A stretch of DNA of 64,000 nucleotides, taken from the NCBI RefSeq assembly GCF_026191635.1, contig NZ_JAKRRW010000017.1, positions 1-64,000 of the forward strand. The letters are read 5' to 3'. Position numbers and translations under genes: made by a program. Every line of letters starts with the position of its first letter. The stretch's first letter is position 1. The stretch comes from Photobacterium obscurum. Lineage in GTDB: Bacteria; Pseudomonadota; Gammaproteobacteria; Enterobacterales; Vibrionaceae. Below the pieces are notes generated by a model, which did no database searches, was not told the DNA's origin, and was given only the letters and a program-made list of their open reading frames with translations. Shown piece after piece: positions 38,025-49,370 of this stretch.

Positions 38025-38415
38025 AAATCAATACTGGCTAATACAATCTTCCCTATTGTCACTGTCAGGCTCAGGATTTCAATCATTTTCAGCACTGCAA
38101 TATCAAAATCACTTTCAACTATAGCTAAATTGCGTCGAATACCCCCGCAATCAAAATAATGACAAACTAACGATTAATGACAAATACTTACAGTAAGCAG
38201 ACATAACTTGGAGCGAAATCAGATAAATTGAGCCCAATGGCAGTAGTGACTTGAATTTTCAATTAACTGCCCCCATATCTGGTATCAAACCGAACAATGT
38301 CTGTTTGGTATTATCAAAAAATAATTAAAGCTATAAATTGCTATCAATCGTGTCGGCTTATTCTTTTGCTTTCCCATTTTAATGTGCCCACACGAGTAAA
38401 AGCATAAGGATGATT
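38025..38415. other. Divergent control region between treR and the Card1-like gene
   Basis: No gene is seen. The interval is AT-rich and should contain the promoters of both neighbours. An imperfect inverted repeat, TATCAAAC with GTTTGGTA around 38282-38310, is the only structured piece noted. No CRISPR repeats or cas-type leader are present. Confidence 0.5.
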
Positions 38416-39582
38416 ATGATTACTCACGTTGGCATTATCGATCAGGATCCGGTAAGACTCATAACCCCCTTGCTCGACCATGGTATTCCCGCTGATAAAA
38501 TGATTTTTATCGGTACTGAGTCGCAACGGGAGCAATATGATCGCCTGGCTTCGATTCTTATTCCGAGAAATATTCAAGCCGAGTTCTTCGTCATTTCTGA
38601 CTCAATCAATATTTCATCAATCCGCAACCGTCTTAATGAACTCGCCGCACAGCTAAAGCAACAGCAATCCGAAGTCTGGTTTAATGCCAGTTGTGGCCTG
38701 CGCCACCGTCTTCTTTCTGCCTATGAAGTTTTCCGTACTTACCATTGGCCGATTTACGTGATCGAACCGTTCAGTGACGAAATGTGCTGGCTATATCCAT
38801 CAGACCGTGAGCAACAGCAAGTCGAAGACCGTATTCAACTCACTGACTACCTCACTATTTTTGGTGCACGCTGTGAGTTGCCGGAAACCACTGTGCCAGA
38901 ATCGCTCAACGATCAATTGTGGGAACTCGGGCAACGCTGGGCAAGTTCGGCACTGGAACTCGGCCCGGGCCTAGCCACCCTGAACTACTTGGCAACCACC
39001 TGCCGCAAAGAGCAAAAACTGGATGTTGCGCTCAGTGAAAAGCAGCAAGGCTACAAAGAGCTCGGTATGCTGCTGTCAGACCTTGAAGAAACCGGTCTTG
39101 CTACCTACCAAAACGGCGTACTGACTTTCAAACACGAAGAAGCGCGGCGCTTTGCCAATGGTGAGTGGCTAGAAAATCTCGTTCACAGTACGGTACGTGC
39201 AATTCAGAGCGAATTGCCAACTATTCAGGATCACTCCTTGGGGGTTCAGGTCTACCGTAAAATTGGTGAACGTGAAGTTCGCAACGAACTGGATGTCGCA
39301 ACGGTGGTCAATAACAAGCTTCACATCATTGAGTGCAAGACCAAAGGCATGCGTGACGATGGTGATGATACACTGTACAAGCTGGAATCGCTGCGAGACT
39401 TACTTGGTGGCCTGCAGGCACGCGCTATGCTGGTTAGCTTCCGACCATTGCGCCACCATGATTTAGTCCGCGCCCAAGATTTGGGGCTGGCAATTATCGG
39501 CCCGGACCAACTTGGTGATCTGCAAACTCACCTGCACAACTGGCTCAAAGATGCCGGCGGCCAGAGCCACAATATGGCTTAA
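38416..39582 (+). CDS. Card1/DUF1887-type CARF-PD-(D/E)XK nuclease, not linked to CRISPR
   Basis: The 388-residue protein has an N-terminal Rossmann-like CARF domain (1-150; conserved WFNASCGLRHRLL near 90-103), a middle winged-helix-like part (about 180-255) and a C-terminal restriction-endonuclease fold with Asp293 in NELDV and Glu306-x-Lys308 in IIECKTK. This layout matches VC1899 of Vibrio cholerae and Card1 nucleases, which in type III CRISPR systems are switched on by cyclic oligoadenylate. No cas gene, cyclase or array lies within the window. The ATG at 38416 is chosen because AAGG is six bases upstream; the ATG at 38410 touches it. The activating ligand in this setting is unknown. Confidence 0.88.
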   Translation: MITHVGIIDQDPVRLITPLLDHGIPADKMIFIGTESQREQYDRLASILIPRNIQAEFFVISDSINISSIRNRLNELAAQLKQQQSEVWFNASCGLRHRLLSAYEVFRTYHWPIYVIEPFSDEMCWLYPSDREQQQVEDRIQLTDYLTIFGARCELPETTVPESLNDQLWELGQRWASSALELGPGLATLNYLATTCRKEQKLDVALSEKQQGYKELGMLLSDLEETGLATYQNGVLTFKHEEARRFANGEWLENLVHSTVRAIQSELPTIQDHSLGVQVYRKIGEREVRNELDVATVVNNKLHIIECKTKGMRDDGDDTLYKLESLRDLLGGLQARAMLVSFRPLRHHDLVRAQDLGLAIIGPDQLGDLQTHLHNWLKDAGGQSHNMA

Positions 39583-39594
39583 ACACAGATAACG

Positions 39595-39655
39595 AGCTCC
39601 TGGTTCATTGTGTCTGGATTAGATTCTATGAACCATGAACTAGGAGCTTTGTTTA
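39595..39655 (+). terminator. Terminator of the Card1-like gene
   Basis: A 14-base-pair stem with one G-U pair (39595-39608 with 39635-39648) closes a 26-base loop and is followed by TTGTTT. A partial repeat of ATGAAC in the loop allows a competing pairing. Confidence 0.7.
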
Positions 39656-39659
39656 CCCC

Positions 39660-40838
39660 CTAAAAGCTCCACTTCAGCTGCAAAAAGGCCAAAGTACTGG
39701 CCGTTTGCCCGAACAAGCTCTCACTATCGCCATCGAAACGCTGCAAAACCGCTAACAACTGCCATTCATCTGCCAGTGAATAGCTATTGCTCGCCCCAAG
39801 GAAAAATGAACCGTCATCATAGTAGGTGCTAGAGAATGTCAGCCGGCTCAATGAGGATATATCAAAGCTGGCATCGGCATACCACGTCAGATTGGTGAAA
39901 CTCAGTGTGCGAGCTGTCAGCGGAAGATTCAGAAATAGCAATGCACTTTGCGGCTCTTGAGGATTTGATATATGCAGCAGCGCCGCGCGTGCCATCCAGT
40001 TTCGCTTGCCGCCAAAACTGTAATCAACCTCTACGCTGGCTACTGACGATGACTCCAGTTCTTCGCCCTGCCAATCATCTCGCACCGGATCAAACCAACT
40101 GAACTCGCCTCGGAAACCGGCTCCTTTGATATCCCCGGCAAACCCGGCACCAATAACTCGATCTAGCCCCGATTTTCCCACAAGCAACTGCATATCCCAG
40201 CCCTGACGATTGAAGAGATAGCGCCCGGCATAACTTTCCAGCTCGCTGTCTTGGCTCGGGTTATAAACGACGTCAACTGAACTGGCAAAACCAAGCTTTC
40301 GGCTCACCATTACAGCATCACTTCCTGACCGCTCTTCATAGTCAAAATCATAAATAGAATAAGAGTTAAAGATGTCGTTGGGATTCCATAATGTCGTCAT
40401 CGCCCAGTTGATCCTGAATCGGCCGGCACGCAATTGCCAATCCTGTTTCTGCCAGTCAAGATAGATCCGATCGAGCTGGGAATTACCGACAACTCCGTTC
40501 TTGTCCAACCAATTAGTAGACAAGTCCATATAGCCGGGGTCAAAACCAATCAGCTTGCCATAACCTGGTGTTTCGGCGGTATCACCGAACAATAGACGAT
40601 TTCTCATCCCGAGATTAAAACGAACATCACTGCTAAACCGATACTCGAAATTGAAGCGCTGGTGTACCAGGTGATCAAGGCCATTATTTTGTTCATCAGG
40701 AAAAATGCCGGTCGCCATGTATTTCACGTAACCGTTCAAATCCCAGTTTTTTTCGGGTTCCAGTCCAGGGATCTGTGCCAGCACCGAAAAGCTTAATTGG
40801 CTAACGAAGACACCTGCAATCAAGGTGTTTGTCTTCAC
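39660..40838 (-). CDS. Outer-membrane beta-barrel protein (DUF1302-like) of the LolA/ABC operon
   Basis: The 392-residue protein has a signal peptide (TLIAGVFVSQLSFSVLAQ) and many amphipathic strands such as NFEYRFSSDVRFNLGMRNRL and WLLAVLQRF, ending in LQLKWSF with the terminal Phe of barrel proteins. The composition suggests about 16 strands. It most resembles the DUF1302/porin-like group, but assignment is by pattern only. Its start overlaps the stop of the ATPase gene by four bases (ATGA), so it is translationally coupled and the last gene of the six-gene operon. This placement suggests it is the outer-membrane end of the same export or import route. Confidence 0.75.
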   Translation of the reverse strand: MKTNTLIAGVFVSQLSFSVLAQIPGLEPEKNWDLNGYVKYMATGIFPDEQNNGLDHLVHQRFNFEYRFSSDVRFNLGMRNRLLFGDTAETPGYGKLIGFDPGYMDLSTNWLDKNGVVGNSQLDRIYLDWQKQDWQLRAGRFRINWAMTTLWNPNDIFNSYSIYDFDYEERSGSDAVMVSRKLGFASSVDVVYNPSQDSELESYAGRYLFNRQGWDMQLLVGKSGLDRVIGAGFAGDIKGAGFRGEFSWFDPVRDDWQGEELESSSVASVEVDYSFGGKRNWMARAALLHISNPQEPQSALLFLNLPLTARTLSFTNLTWYADASFDISSLSRLTFSSTYYDDGSFFLGASNSYSLADEWQLLAVLQRFDGDSESLFGQTASTLAFLQLKWSF

Positions 40839-41518
40839 TGGCGACGATCCTCCTTCAGTTCACCGTCTTCAAATACAATGACCCGTCGGGCCCGTTTGAT
40901 CACCCTAGGATCATGGGTGGAAAAAATAAACGTCGTGCCTTCTTTTTCATTTAATTGCTGCATAATATCAAGCAGCTCTGCGGTACTCTGCGCATCAAGA
41001 TTGGCGGTGGGTTCATCGGCCATCACAAAACGAGGCCGCGGGGCCAGGGCACGTGCTACTGCTACCCGCTGTTGCTGACCGCCAGAGAGTTTGGCCGGGA
41101 TCTTATGCTGCTGATCAGCCAGACCAACTTGTGTCAGTAGCGCGCTGGCTCTTTGCCGGCACTCCTTTTCGCTGTGCCCTTGCAACTGCATGACGAATTC
41201 GACATTTTCCAATGCAGTTAAGACCGGCAGCAAGCTATAGTCCTGAAAAATAAAACCAATATGATCACGGCGAAAAGCGATTAGCTCTTTTTCTTTTAAT
41301 TCGCAAATATCGCAATCATCAATACGAACTTCACCGGATGATGGCTGATCGATCCCACCGAGCATGTTCAGCAAGGTGGTTTTACCAGAGCCTGACGGTC
41401 CCATTACAGCAACAAATTCCCCCTGCTCAATGGTTAAATCGAGGTTTTTCACCGCATGGACCGGATAGTCCGAGTCCTGGTTATAGGTCTTACACAGTTG
41501 GCTGGTTTGAATCGTCAT
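40835..41518 (-). CDS. LolD/MacB-type ABC transporter ATPase
   Basis: The 227-residue ATP-binding protein has Walker A GPSGSGKTT (about 40-48), Q-loop FQDYSLLP, signature LSGGQQQR, and Walker B FVMADEPT, as in LolD, FtsE and MacB. These ATPases drive FtsX-fold permeases by a mechanotransmission cycle rather than by moving substrate through the membrane. It follows the second permease gene by two bases and overlaps the barrel gene, so all are one transcription unit. Confidence 0.93.
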   Translation of the reverse strand: MTIQTSQLCKTYNQDSDYPVHAVKNLDLTIEQGEFVAVMGPSGSGKTTLLNMLGGIDQPSSGEVRIDDCDICELKEKELIAFRRDHIGFIFQDYSLLPVLTALENVEFVMQLQGHSEKECRQRASALLTQVGLADQQHKIPAKLSGGQQQRVAVARALAPRPRFVMADEPTANLDAQSTAELLDIMQQLNEKEGTTFIFSTHDPRVIKRARRVIVFEDGELKEDRRQ

Positions 41519-41520
41519 GA

Positions 41521-42750
41521 TTAATGTTTCTCCGCCATAGCATCAACCGGGCGCTGCTTGAGGATCTGGCGCGCCGGATAGAGTGCAGCCAGCATGCTCG
41601 CAGCAACCACAGTCATAAAAATCATTTGATAATCACTCATGGAAACTATTGGGTATAAGATGGTATCGACACCAAAGGCTCCTAACCCTTCAGCCATGGT
41701 GCCAAGGGGAATACCCGTTTGCTGTAGCATGTGCATTAGCCCGACACCGCCTAATATTCCTAATGATGCCCCTGTCGTTCCGAGCCATGTCGTCTCCAGC
41801 ATGATCAGCAGAAATACCTTGTGTTTCTGCATACCCACAGCCATCAATACCCCAAATTCACGAGTACGCTCGAATACCGACATCAGCATGATATTGACGA
41901 TCCCAAAACCCAGGGCCGCCACAAAAATACCGAGCATAATTGCATTACTGGTCCCCATCTGGTTAATGATCGATGCCAGCATTGGCTGTACCTGCTGCCA
42001 GTCACGGACGGTATTTTTCTCTGATGTCAGGCCTTGTAATTTATCACTGAGCGCAAAGGCTGCATTATCGTCATCAAGCAATACCGCTATTTCATGAACA
42101 CCGCCAATACCGGCCAATGCCATAAGATCGGCACGCCTGACAAATACATTGCCCTCGTCAAAACCCGACGATGGGGTTTTAAATATTCCGCGTACCCGAA
42201 ATGCAGCACCCGTTACATCACCGCTAGCATTGGTAAAAGTCAGCACCACTTTAGACCCAACCTTCAGCCGTAACCGCTCAGCGATTTTACCTGACACTAA
42301 TACCGGATTTCGCCCCTCTAACGACAACCACTCGCCTTGCTTGATACTACTGGCCAACGGGGTTACCTGCGCTTCTGACGCCAAGTCGATACCATTTATC
42401 CTTACTCCGCGGCTACTCCGCGCCGACGCTACCATGCCATCGGCTAGAAAGCGCGGAGACCAGGCAATAACACCAGGCTGCTGCTGAATTCTGTCGATTA
42501 TTGCCTTAGCATTCACAATGGTTGAATTGATGTCGGGGTTATTGAGATAGCGGGTGTTGTGTACCTGAATATGGCTCGTTTGCCAGGCTATCGCGTTATG
42601 GATCATGCTGCCATACATGCCGGTGAGAAAACCCATCATGCTGACAACACCAATCAGTCCAAATATCATGGCACTAAGCATGATGCCGGTTCGTAATTTA
42701 TTGCGCCATAAGTTACGCCAGGCCAACTTAACCAGCATATTAACCTGCAT
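41521..42750 (-). CDS. FtsX/LolC-type ABC permease 2
   Basis: The 409-residue protein has an N-terminal helix after LAWRNLWRNKLRTG, a large periplasmic MacB-PCD-like domain (about 45-265) and three C-terminal helices, with the family segment ERTREFGVLMAVGM near 310. AAGGAGG lies five bases before the ATG at 42750, and this site sits inside the last codons of permease 1 (11-base overlap), so translation of the two is coupled. The first ten residues are almost the same as in permease 1 (MLVKLAWRNLWR), pointing to an old duplication. Two different permeases would form a heterodimer like LolC/LolE. Confidence 0.9.
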   Translation of the reverse strand: MQVNMLVKLAWRNLWRNKLRTGIMLSAMIFGLIGVVSMMGFLTGMYGSMIHNAIAWQTSHIQVHNTRYLNNPDINSTIVNAKAIIDRIQQQPGVIAWSPRFLADGMVASARSSRGVRINGIDLASEAQVTPLASSIKQGEWLSLEGRNPVLVSGKIAERLRLKVGSKVVLTFTNASGDVTGAAFRVRGIFKTPSSGFDEGNVFVRRADLMALAGIGGVHEIAVLLDDDNAAFALSDKLQGLTSEKNTVRDWQQVQPMLASIINQMGTSNAIMLGIFVAALGFGIVNIMLMSVFERTREFGVLMAVGMQKHKVFLLIMLETTWLGTTGASLGILGGVGLMHMLQQTGIPLGTMAEGLGAFGVDTILYPIVSMSDYQMIFMTVVAASMLAALYPARQILKQRPVDAMAEKH

Positions 42751-43969
42751 GGCCACCTCCTTTCAGCGCACTGACTAAATCCAGGCGGTATACCCGCCAC
42801 ATCGGATAGATCATGCAAAGAACCAGCAGAGCCAAGACGATCACAATCTGGTTGATGAACAACCAGGGCTCAAGCAACACAGGGAGAACAGGATCCCACC
42901 CCATCTCCAGGATCATCTCGGCTGTCTCGCCTGTGAGCTCTATCGGATTAAAGTAAAACCAAGTTAAAACCGGCGCTGAAATAACCAGCCCGATAGCCAC
43001 ACCAAACATTGCGATAAACATCGATTCAATACTGATAAGCACAAGCAGCTTTCGTCGTAACAGCCCTGTAGCCAGCATGACACCGAATTCACGCTGCCGC
43101 TCTAGTGTCATCATCAATAGCGTGGCAAACAGACCAAAACCCACTACGCCATAGAGCAGATACATCATGATAATACCGCCGACTTTATCCATCACAATTT
43201 GCTGCGCCATCTCCGGAGACAAGTCCTGCCAGTCACGTACACGCGCCTGCCCGTTATAACCTTCAGCGAGCTCTGCCAATGTCTGGGGAAGGTCAGACAA
43301 CACATTGGTATGCAGCACCCAGGCCGTTACCTGCGACCCGGAGCTATAAAGTGTCTGGGCCAAAGCCAACGGCATATATACCAACTGGTTATCAAGCTGG
43401 GGCATCGGAAAATCCAAAATTCCCTTGATGCGATACAGACCGGCAGCTGTCTGCCCCCGATAGCCCTGGCCATAAAGAATAATTTCATCCCCGACTTGCA
43501 ACTCGAGAAAACGGGCCAGGCCTTCACCAATCAAAACCTGCTGATCATCGGCAGTCAGAAATTCCCCCTCACTCAGCTTGTCGGCAATCCCCGAATAGTC
43601 ATTTTCCTGTTCGGGCATCACCCCCATCACCATGACCCCTTTCGACTTATCCCCCGCAGCCGCTAACGCAAAGGACTCTACACGGGGTAAAATCCGCTTG
43701 ATGTTCGGGTGGTTCTTAGCAGGTGCAATAAACGGTTCACTCAGGGGCAGTAAATCATCAATGCTCTGGCTTTCGGAAAATTCAGGATGCTGAATCTGCA
43801 GCAGCCCGGTATAGAAACGGGCCGCATTCTCAATATTGTTGGCATAGCTCCCTTCTTGAAGACAACGCATAAATAACGACAAAGCCAACGCCAGTGCCAA
43901 TGCCGACGCTGTCAGGATCGTCCGACGTTTTTGACGCCACAAATTTCTCCAAGCTAATTTCACTAACAT
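42740..43969 (-). CDS. FtsX/LolE-type ABC permease 1
   Basis: This 409-residue protein has the same fold as its neighbour: one N-terminal membrane helix after MLVKLAWRNLWRQKRRT, a periplasmic domain (about 45-265), and three C-terminal helices, with ERQREFGVMLATGL as the conserved cytoplasmic motif. It likely pairs with permease 2 and the LolD-type ATPase. The gene starts 24 bases after the LolA-like gene, supporting a functional connection between a periplasmic lipid or lipoprotein carrier and this membrane complex. Confidence 0.9.
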   Translation of the reverse strand: MLVKLAWRNLWRQKRRTILTASALALALALSLFMRCLQEGSYANNIENAARFYTGLLQIQHPEFSESQSIDDLLPLSEPFIAPAKNHPNIKRILPRVESFALAAAGDKSKGVMVMGVMPEQENDYSGIADKLSEGEFLTADDQQVLIGEGLARFLELQVGDEIILYGQGYRGQTAAGLYRIKGILDFPMPQLDNQLVYMPLALAQTLYSSGSQVTAWVLHTNVLSDLPQTLAELAEGYNGQARVRDWQDLSPEMAQQIVMDKVGGIIMMYLLYGVVGFGLFATLLMMTLERQREFGVMLATGLLRRKLLVLISIESMFIAMFGVAIGLVISAPVLTWFYFNPIELTGETAEMILEMGWDPVLPVLLEPWLFINQIVIVLALLVLCMIYPMWRVYRLDLVSALKGGGHAG

Positions 43970-43993
43970 ATAGACTCCACGTGCCGAGCAAGC

Positions 43994-44746
43994 TTAGTCG
44001 CGCAATGCTTTCATCTGACTTTGAGAGAAAAAGCTGTCTTTGATGTCAAAGTCGAATTGGGCCTGGTGAGTGACTATCTGGGTTTTGTTTCCGGGTTTAT
44101 CCGCTGGGATCATCTCCATTCTCGTTGCAAGTTGGCGCCCACCAAGGATTTTCACATCGTAAGTTGTCATGGTGTTAACCAGTTCATCAAACTCATCATA
44201 GAACTCGACCTTGCGTTGCAGATAGGTTTTCTGGGAAATCCACAACCGCACTTTATTCCATACTACCGGCGCATTAGGCTTGGCATAAGCATCAATCACC
44301 CAGGCAGGATCATTATCAAACGTTTCCTTACCAACCATCTGATGCCGGTAGTCAACCACAATAGAAGATTGGTTGATCAAATCATCATTGGTGAAATCTG
44401 AGCCCATCCATGACTGGCTTAACATCGAGGGGGCTATTTTTACCACTCTTTCGATACTTGGGATCCAGTTCCACATTTCACGGTAACGCTTGAGTGAGGC
44501 ACTCCCCTTGTCTTTTGCCGGTGCTGTCACCAACACCAAGGATAAATCCAGCCCTTTGGTCCAGCTTTTCATACTCATCGAGCGAGTCCAGGTTGGACGG
44601 ATGATCTTCATGGTTGCTTCGGAATAGCTGGAATCTCCGCGCATCTGCAGATCCGATTTTCTTACGATATCGGTCGCCGTCTGTGCGTAGAGCGATACTG
44701 AAAACATGCCTATCAAACAAAGTACGATAGTGGATAAAACACGCAT
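43994..44746 (-). CDS. Periplasmic LolA-like protein (outer-membrane lipoprotein-sorting family)
   Basis: The 250-residue product has a signal peptide (MRVLSTIVLCLIGMFSVSLYAQ) and a mature domain of the LolA-like superfamily: TATDIVRKSDLQMRGDSSYSEATMKI, then RSMSMKSWTKGLDLSLVLVTAPAKDKGSASLKR, and WNWIPSIERVVKIAPSMLSQSWMGSDFTNDDL. This is the subfamily often called outer membrane lipoprotein-sorting protein; it is distinct from housekeeping LolA and is known next to RND or FtsX-type transporters. The ATG at 44746 has GGGAG at spacing six and starts a clean signal peptide, unlike the longer frame that runs into the TetR gene. The ligand, lipid or lipoprotein, is unknown. Confidence 0.87.
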   Translation of the reverse strand: MRVLSTIVLCLIGMFSVSLYAQTATDIVRKSDLQMRGDSSYSEATMKIIRPTWTRSMSMKSWTKGLDLSLVLVTAPAKDKGSASLKRYREMWNWIPSIERVVKIAPSMLSQSWMGSDFTNDDLINQSSIVVDYRHQMVGKETFDNDPAWVIDAYAKPNAPVVWNKVRLWISQKTYLQRKVEFYDEFDELVNTMTTYDVKILGGRQLATRMEMIPADKPGNKTQIVTHQAQFDFDIKDSFFSQSQMKALRD

Positions 44747-44786
44747 AATCTCTCCCTCAGTAAAGGTTACGATGCAAATCGGGCGC

Positions 44787-45464
44787 TTACTCAAACCAAG
44801 CTGATAACGTTTCTGGCTCAATCAGCAATAACGAACCAGCAGGTGCTCCTAGGATCCGCTCTACCGAGGCTTGTGTCGTCCTAAGCTTGGTTATTGCGCA
44901 CTGCAGCGGTTGCTCATATCCCTCTTGATTGAGCAACAAATCCGTGAGCCCTTCAGAAAATGCCTGCAACACCGTAACCACCAACTCTGCGACAACAACA
45001 GGAGACTCGACATCAAACACACCTTCATTAATCCCTTGCTCAATAATCGCGGCATAATCGACAACAAGTAGCTTGATGCTTTTAGTCTTCAGCTTATGCT
45101 TAAGCGTCAAGTTCTCTTCCATATTGATAATTTTGGTAAAGCTAAGCAGCCCCTCTTTCTGTTCAATCTTCCAGTTATTGGTTATCTCAAGCAGCCGGTT
45201 CCATTTACTGATTGCATCTAATTTAGGATCAGTAACAAGCCCCCCCACCAGCTGGCGGTAATCCGACAGCATGTCATCAACCAGAGCCTCAAGAACCGCC
45301 TGCTTTGAATCGAAATAATGATAAAAAGCCCCTTTTGAGACTCCAACGGCAGTGATCAGGTCATTAACGGATGTGCTCTCATACCCTTTGGTGTAGAACA
45401 GGCTCTGCGCGGCTACGATAAATTCACTACGTCGCTCCTCTGGGGCTTTTACAACTCTGGCCAT
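44787..45464 (-). CDS. TetR-family regulator of the LolA/ABC operon
   Basis: The 225-residue protein has a TetR N-terminal DNA-binding domain (residues 10-57, SVNDLITAVGVSKGAFYHYFDSKQ) and a helical ligand-binding domain. It is the first gene of the unit, 40 bases before the LolA-like gene, and a near-perfect palindrome lies 40 bases upstream of its own start. The simplest model is a repressor that controls itself and the transport genes and is released by a lipophilic ligand; that ligand is unknown. Confidence 0.9.
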   Translation of the reverse strand: MARVVKAPEERRSEFIVAAQSLFYTKGYESTSVNDLITAVGVSKGAFYHYFDSKQAVLEALVDDMLSDYRQLVGGLVTDPKLDAISKWNRLLEITNNWKIEQKEGLLSFTKIINMEENLTLKHKLKTKSIKLLVVDYAAIIEQGINEGVFDVESPVVVAELVVTVLQAFSEGLTDLLLNQEGYEQPLQCAITKLRTTQASVERILGAPAGSLLLIEPETLSAWFE

Positions 45465-45503
45465 AGGACTTTTCTCTGCAATCGTTCAATAAACACACAA
45501 CCG

Positions 45504-45516
45504 ACCGACCGTCGGT
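45504..45516. promoter_or_regulatory. Probable TetR operator (ACCGACCGTCGGT)
   Basis: Six-base arms ACCGAC and GTCGGT flank a single centre base, 40 bases upstream of the tetR-family start. A further overlapping CCGACC repeat lies on its left side. The layout is typical for sites bound by TetR-type dimers. The rest of 45465-45645 shows no gene. Confidence 0.6.
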
Positions 45517-45645
45517 ATGTGCTTAAAATATATACACAGCATTTATGCAATACAAATTAAGCTGCCACTCTTTTGTTTAAATTATGATCAACGCAACATT
45601 CATGCATAGTTCATCAATGACTAGTTATATCTAGCTAAACCAACA

Positions 45646-45673
45646 AAAACGCCACCGATCACGGTGGCGTTTT
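45646..45673. terminator. Terminator of the GH63 glucosidase gene
   Basis: A twelve-base-pair stem (AAAACGCCACCG with CGGTGGCGTTTT) with a four-base loop continues into T residues on the minus strand (TTTTTG). It works for the minus-strand gene ending at 45704 and would also stop plus-strand transcription. Confidence 0.9.
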
Positions 45674-45703
45674 GTATTGCTGTATTATGTATAGCGCTCT
45701 GTC

Positions 45704-49064
<3,361 letters not shown>

Positions 49065-49112
49065 CCAACGTTAAAACCCAGACAATAAAAAGCCGATGCC
49101 TGAGCATCGGTT
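49065..49112. repeat. Direct repeat copy 1 with terminator hairpin downstream of udp
   Basis: A 48-base unit beginning CCAACGTTAAAACCCAG and ending in the hairpin CCGATGC-CTGA-GCATCGG (49093-49110). It is about 88 percent identical by eye to the second copy at 49199-49247. On the minus strand the hairpin is followed by TTTTTATTG, so it is a working terminator shape for udp. Confidence 0.7.
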
Positions 49113-49144
49113 AGAAAAGTTAATGGTATACAAACTCGACGAGA

Positions 49145-49225
49145 TTTTATTGGAGAACGAGGCGGAAGCGCGCTGTTGATGATAATCAATGAGCACTTCC
49201 AACGCTAAAATCCCAGGCAATAAAA
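49145..49225. repeat. Small interspersed repeat, hairpin element B
   Basis: Outer arms TTTTATTG (49145-49152) and CAATAAAA (49218-49225) enclose an inner hairpin GGAAG...GTTGAT-GATA-ATCAAT...CTTCC (49164-49200). The inner core resembles that of element C below in order and spacing. The form, an imperfect hairpin of 80-100 bases in an intergenic region, is that of an ERIC-like or MITE-like element. Confidence 0.5.
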
Positions 49226-49247
49226 AACCGATGCCTAGGCATCGGTT
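49199..49247. repeat. Direct repeat copy 2 with terminator hairpin downstream of udp
   Basis: This is the second copy of the unit, beginning CCAACGCTAAAATCCCAGG. Its hairpin is a perfect 24-base palindrome (49225-49248, centre CTAG), followed by TTTTTTATTG on the minus strand. Two such terminators in tandem after one gene suggest a local duplication. Confidence 0.75.
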
Positions 49248-49277
49248 TAAGAAGTAGTAGCTCGCTAGCACGCAGGA

Positions 49278-49355
49278 ATTTGCCTCAAGCTCGAAGAGGG
49301 AACGCGGAGTTTATAACCATAAATGAGCATTCCCGATAATGAGATTGAGGCAAAT
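49278..49355. repeat. Small interspersed repeat, hairpin element C
   Basis: Perfect 11-base outer arms ATTTGCCTCAA (49278-49288) and TTGAGGCAAAT (49345-49355) enclose an inner hairpin GGGAA...GTTTAT-AACC-ATAAAT...TTCCC (49298-49334). The right arm ends 16 bases from the udp stop codon, so the element is transcribed as the 3' end of the udp mRNA. Confidence 0.6.
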
Positions 49356-49370
49356 AACCAGTGGTAACAG

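Noticed and set aside
38025..39660. CRISPR array or cas genes near the CARF protein
   Set aside because: I looked for regularly spaced repeats and Cas motifs on both sides and found none.
49278..49355. tRNA-like or attC-like folded element after udp
   Set aside because: The 11-base arms and inner hairpin do not give a cloverleaf, and there are no integron core sites; an interspersed repeat fits better.
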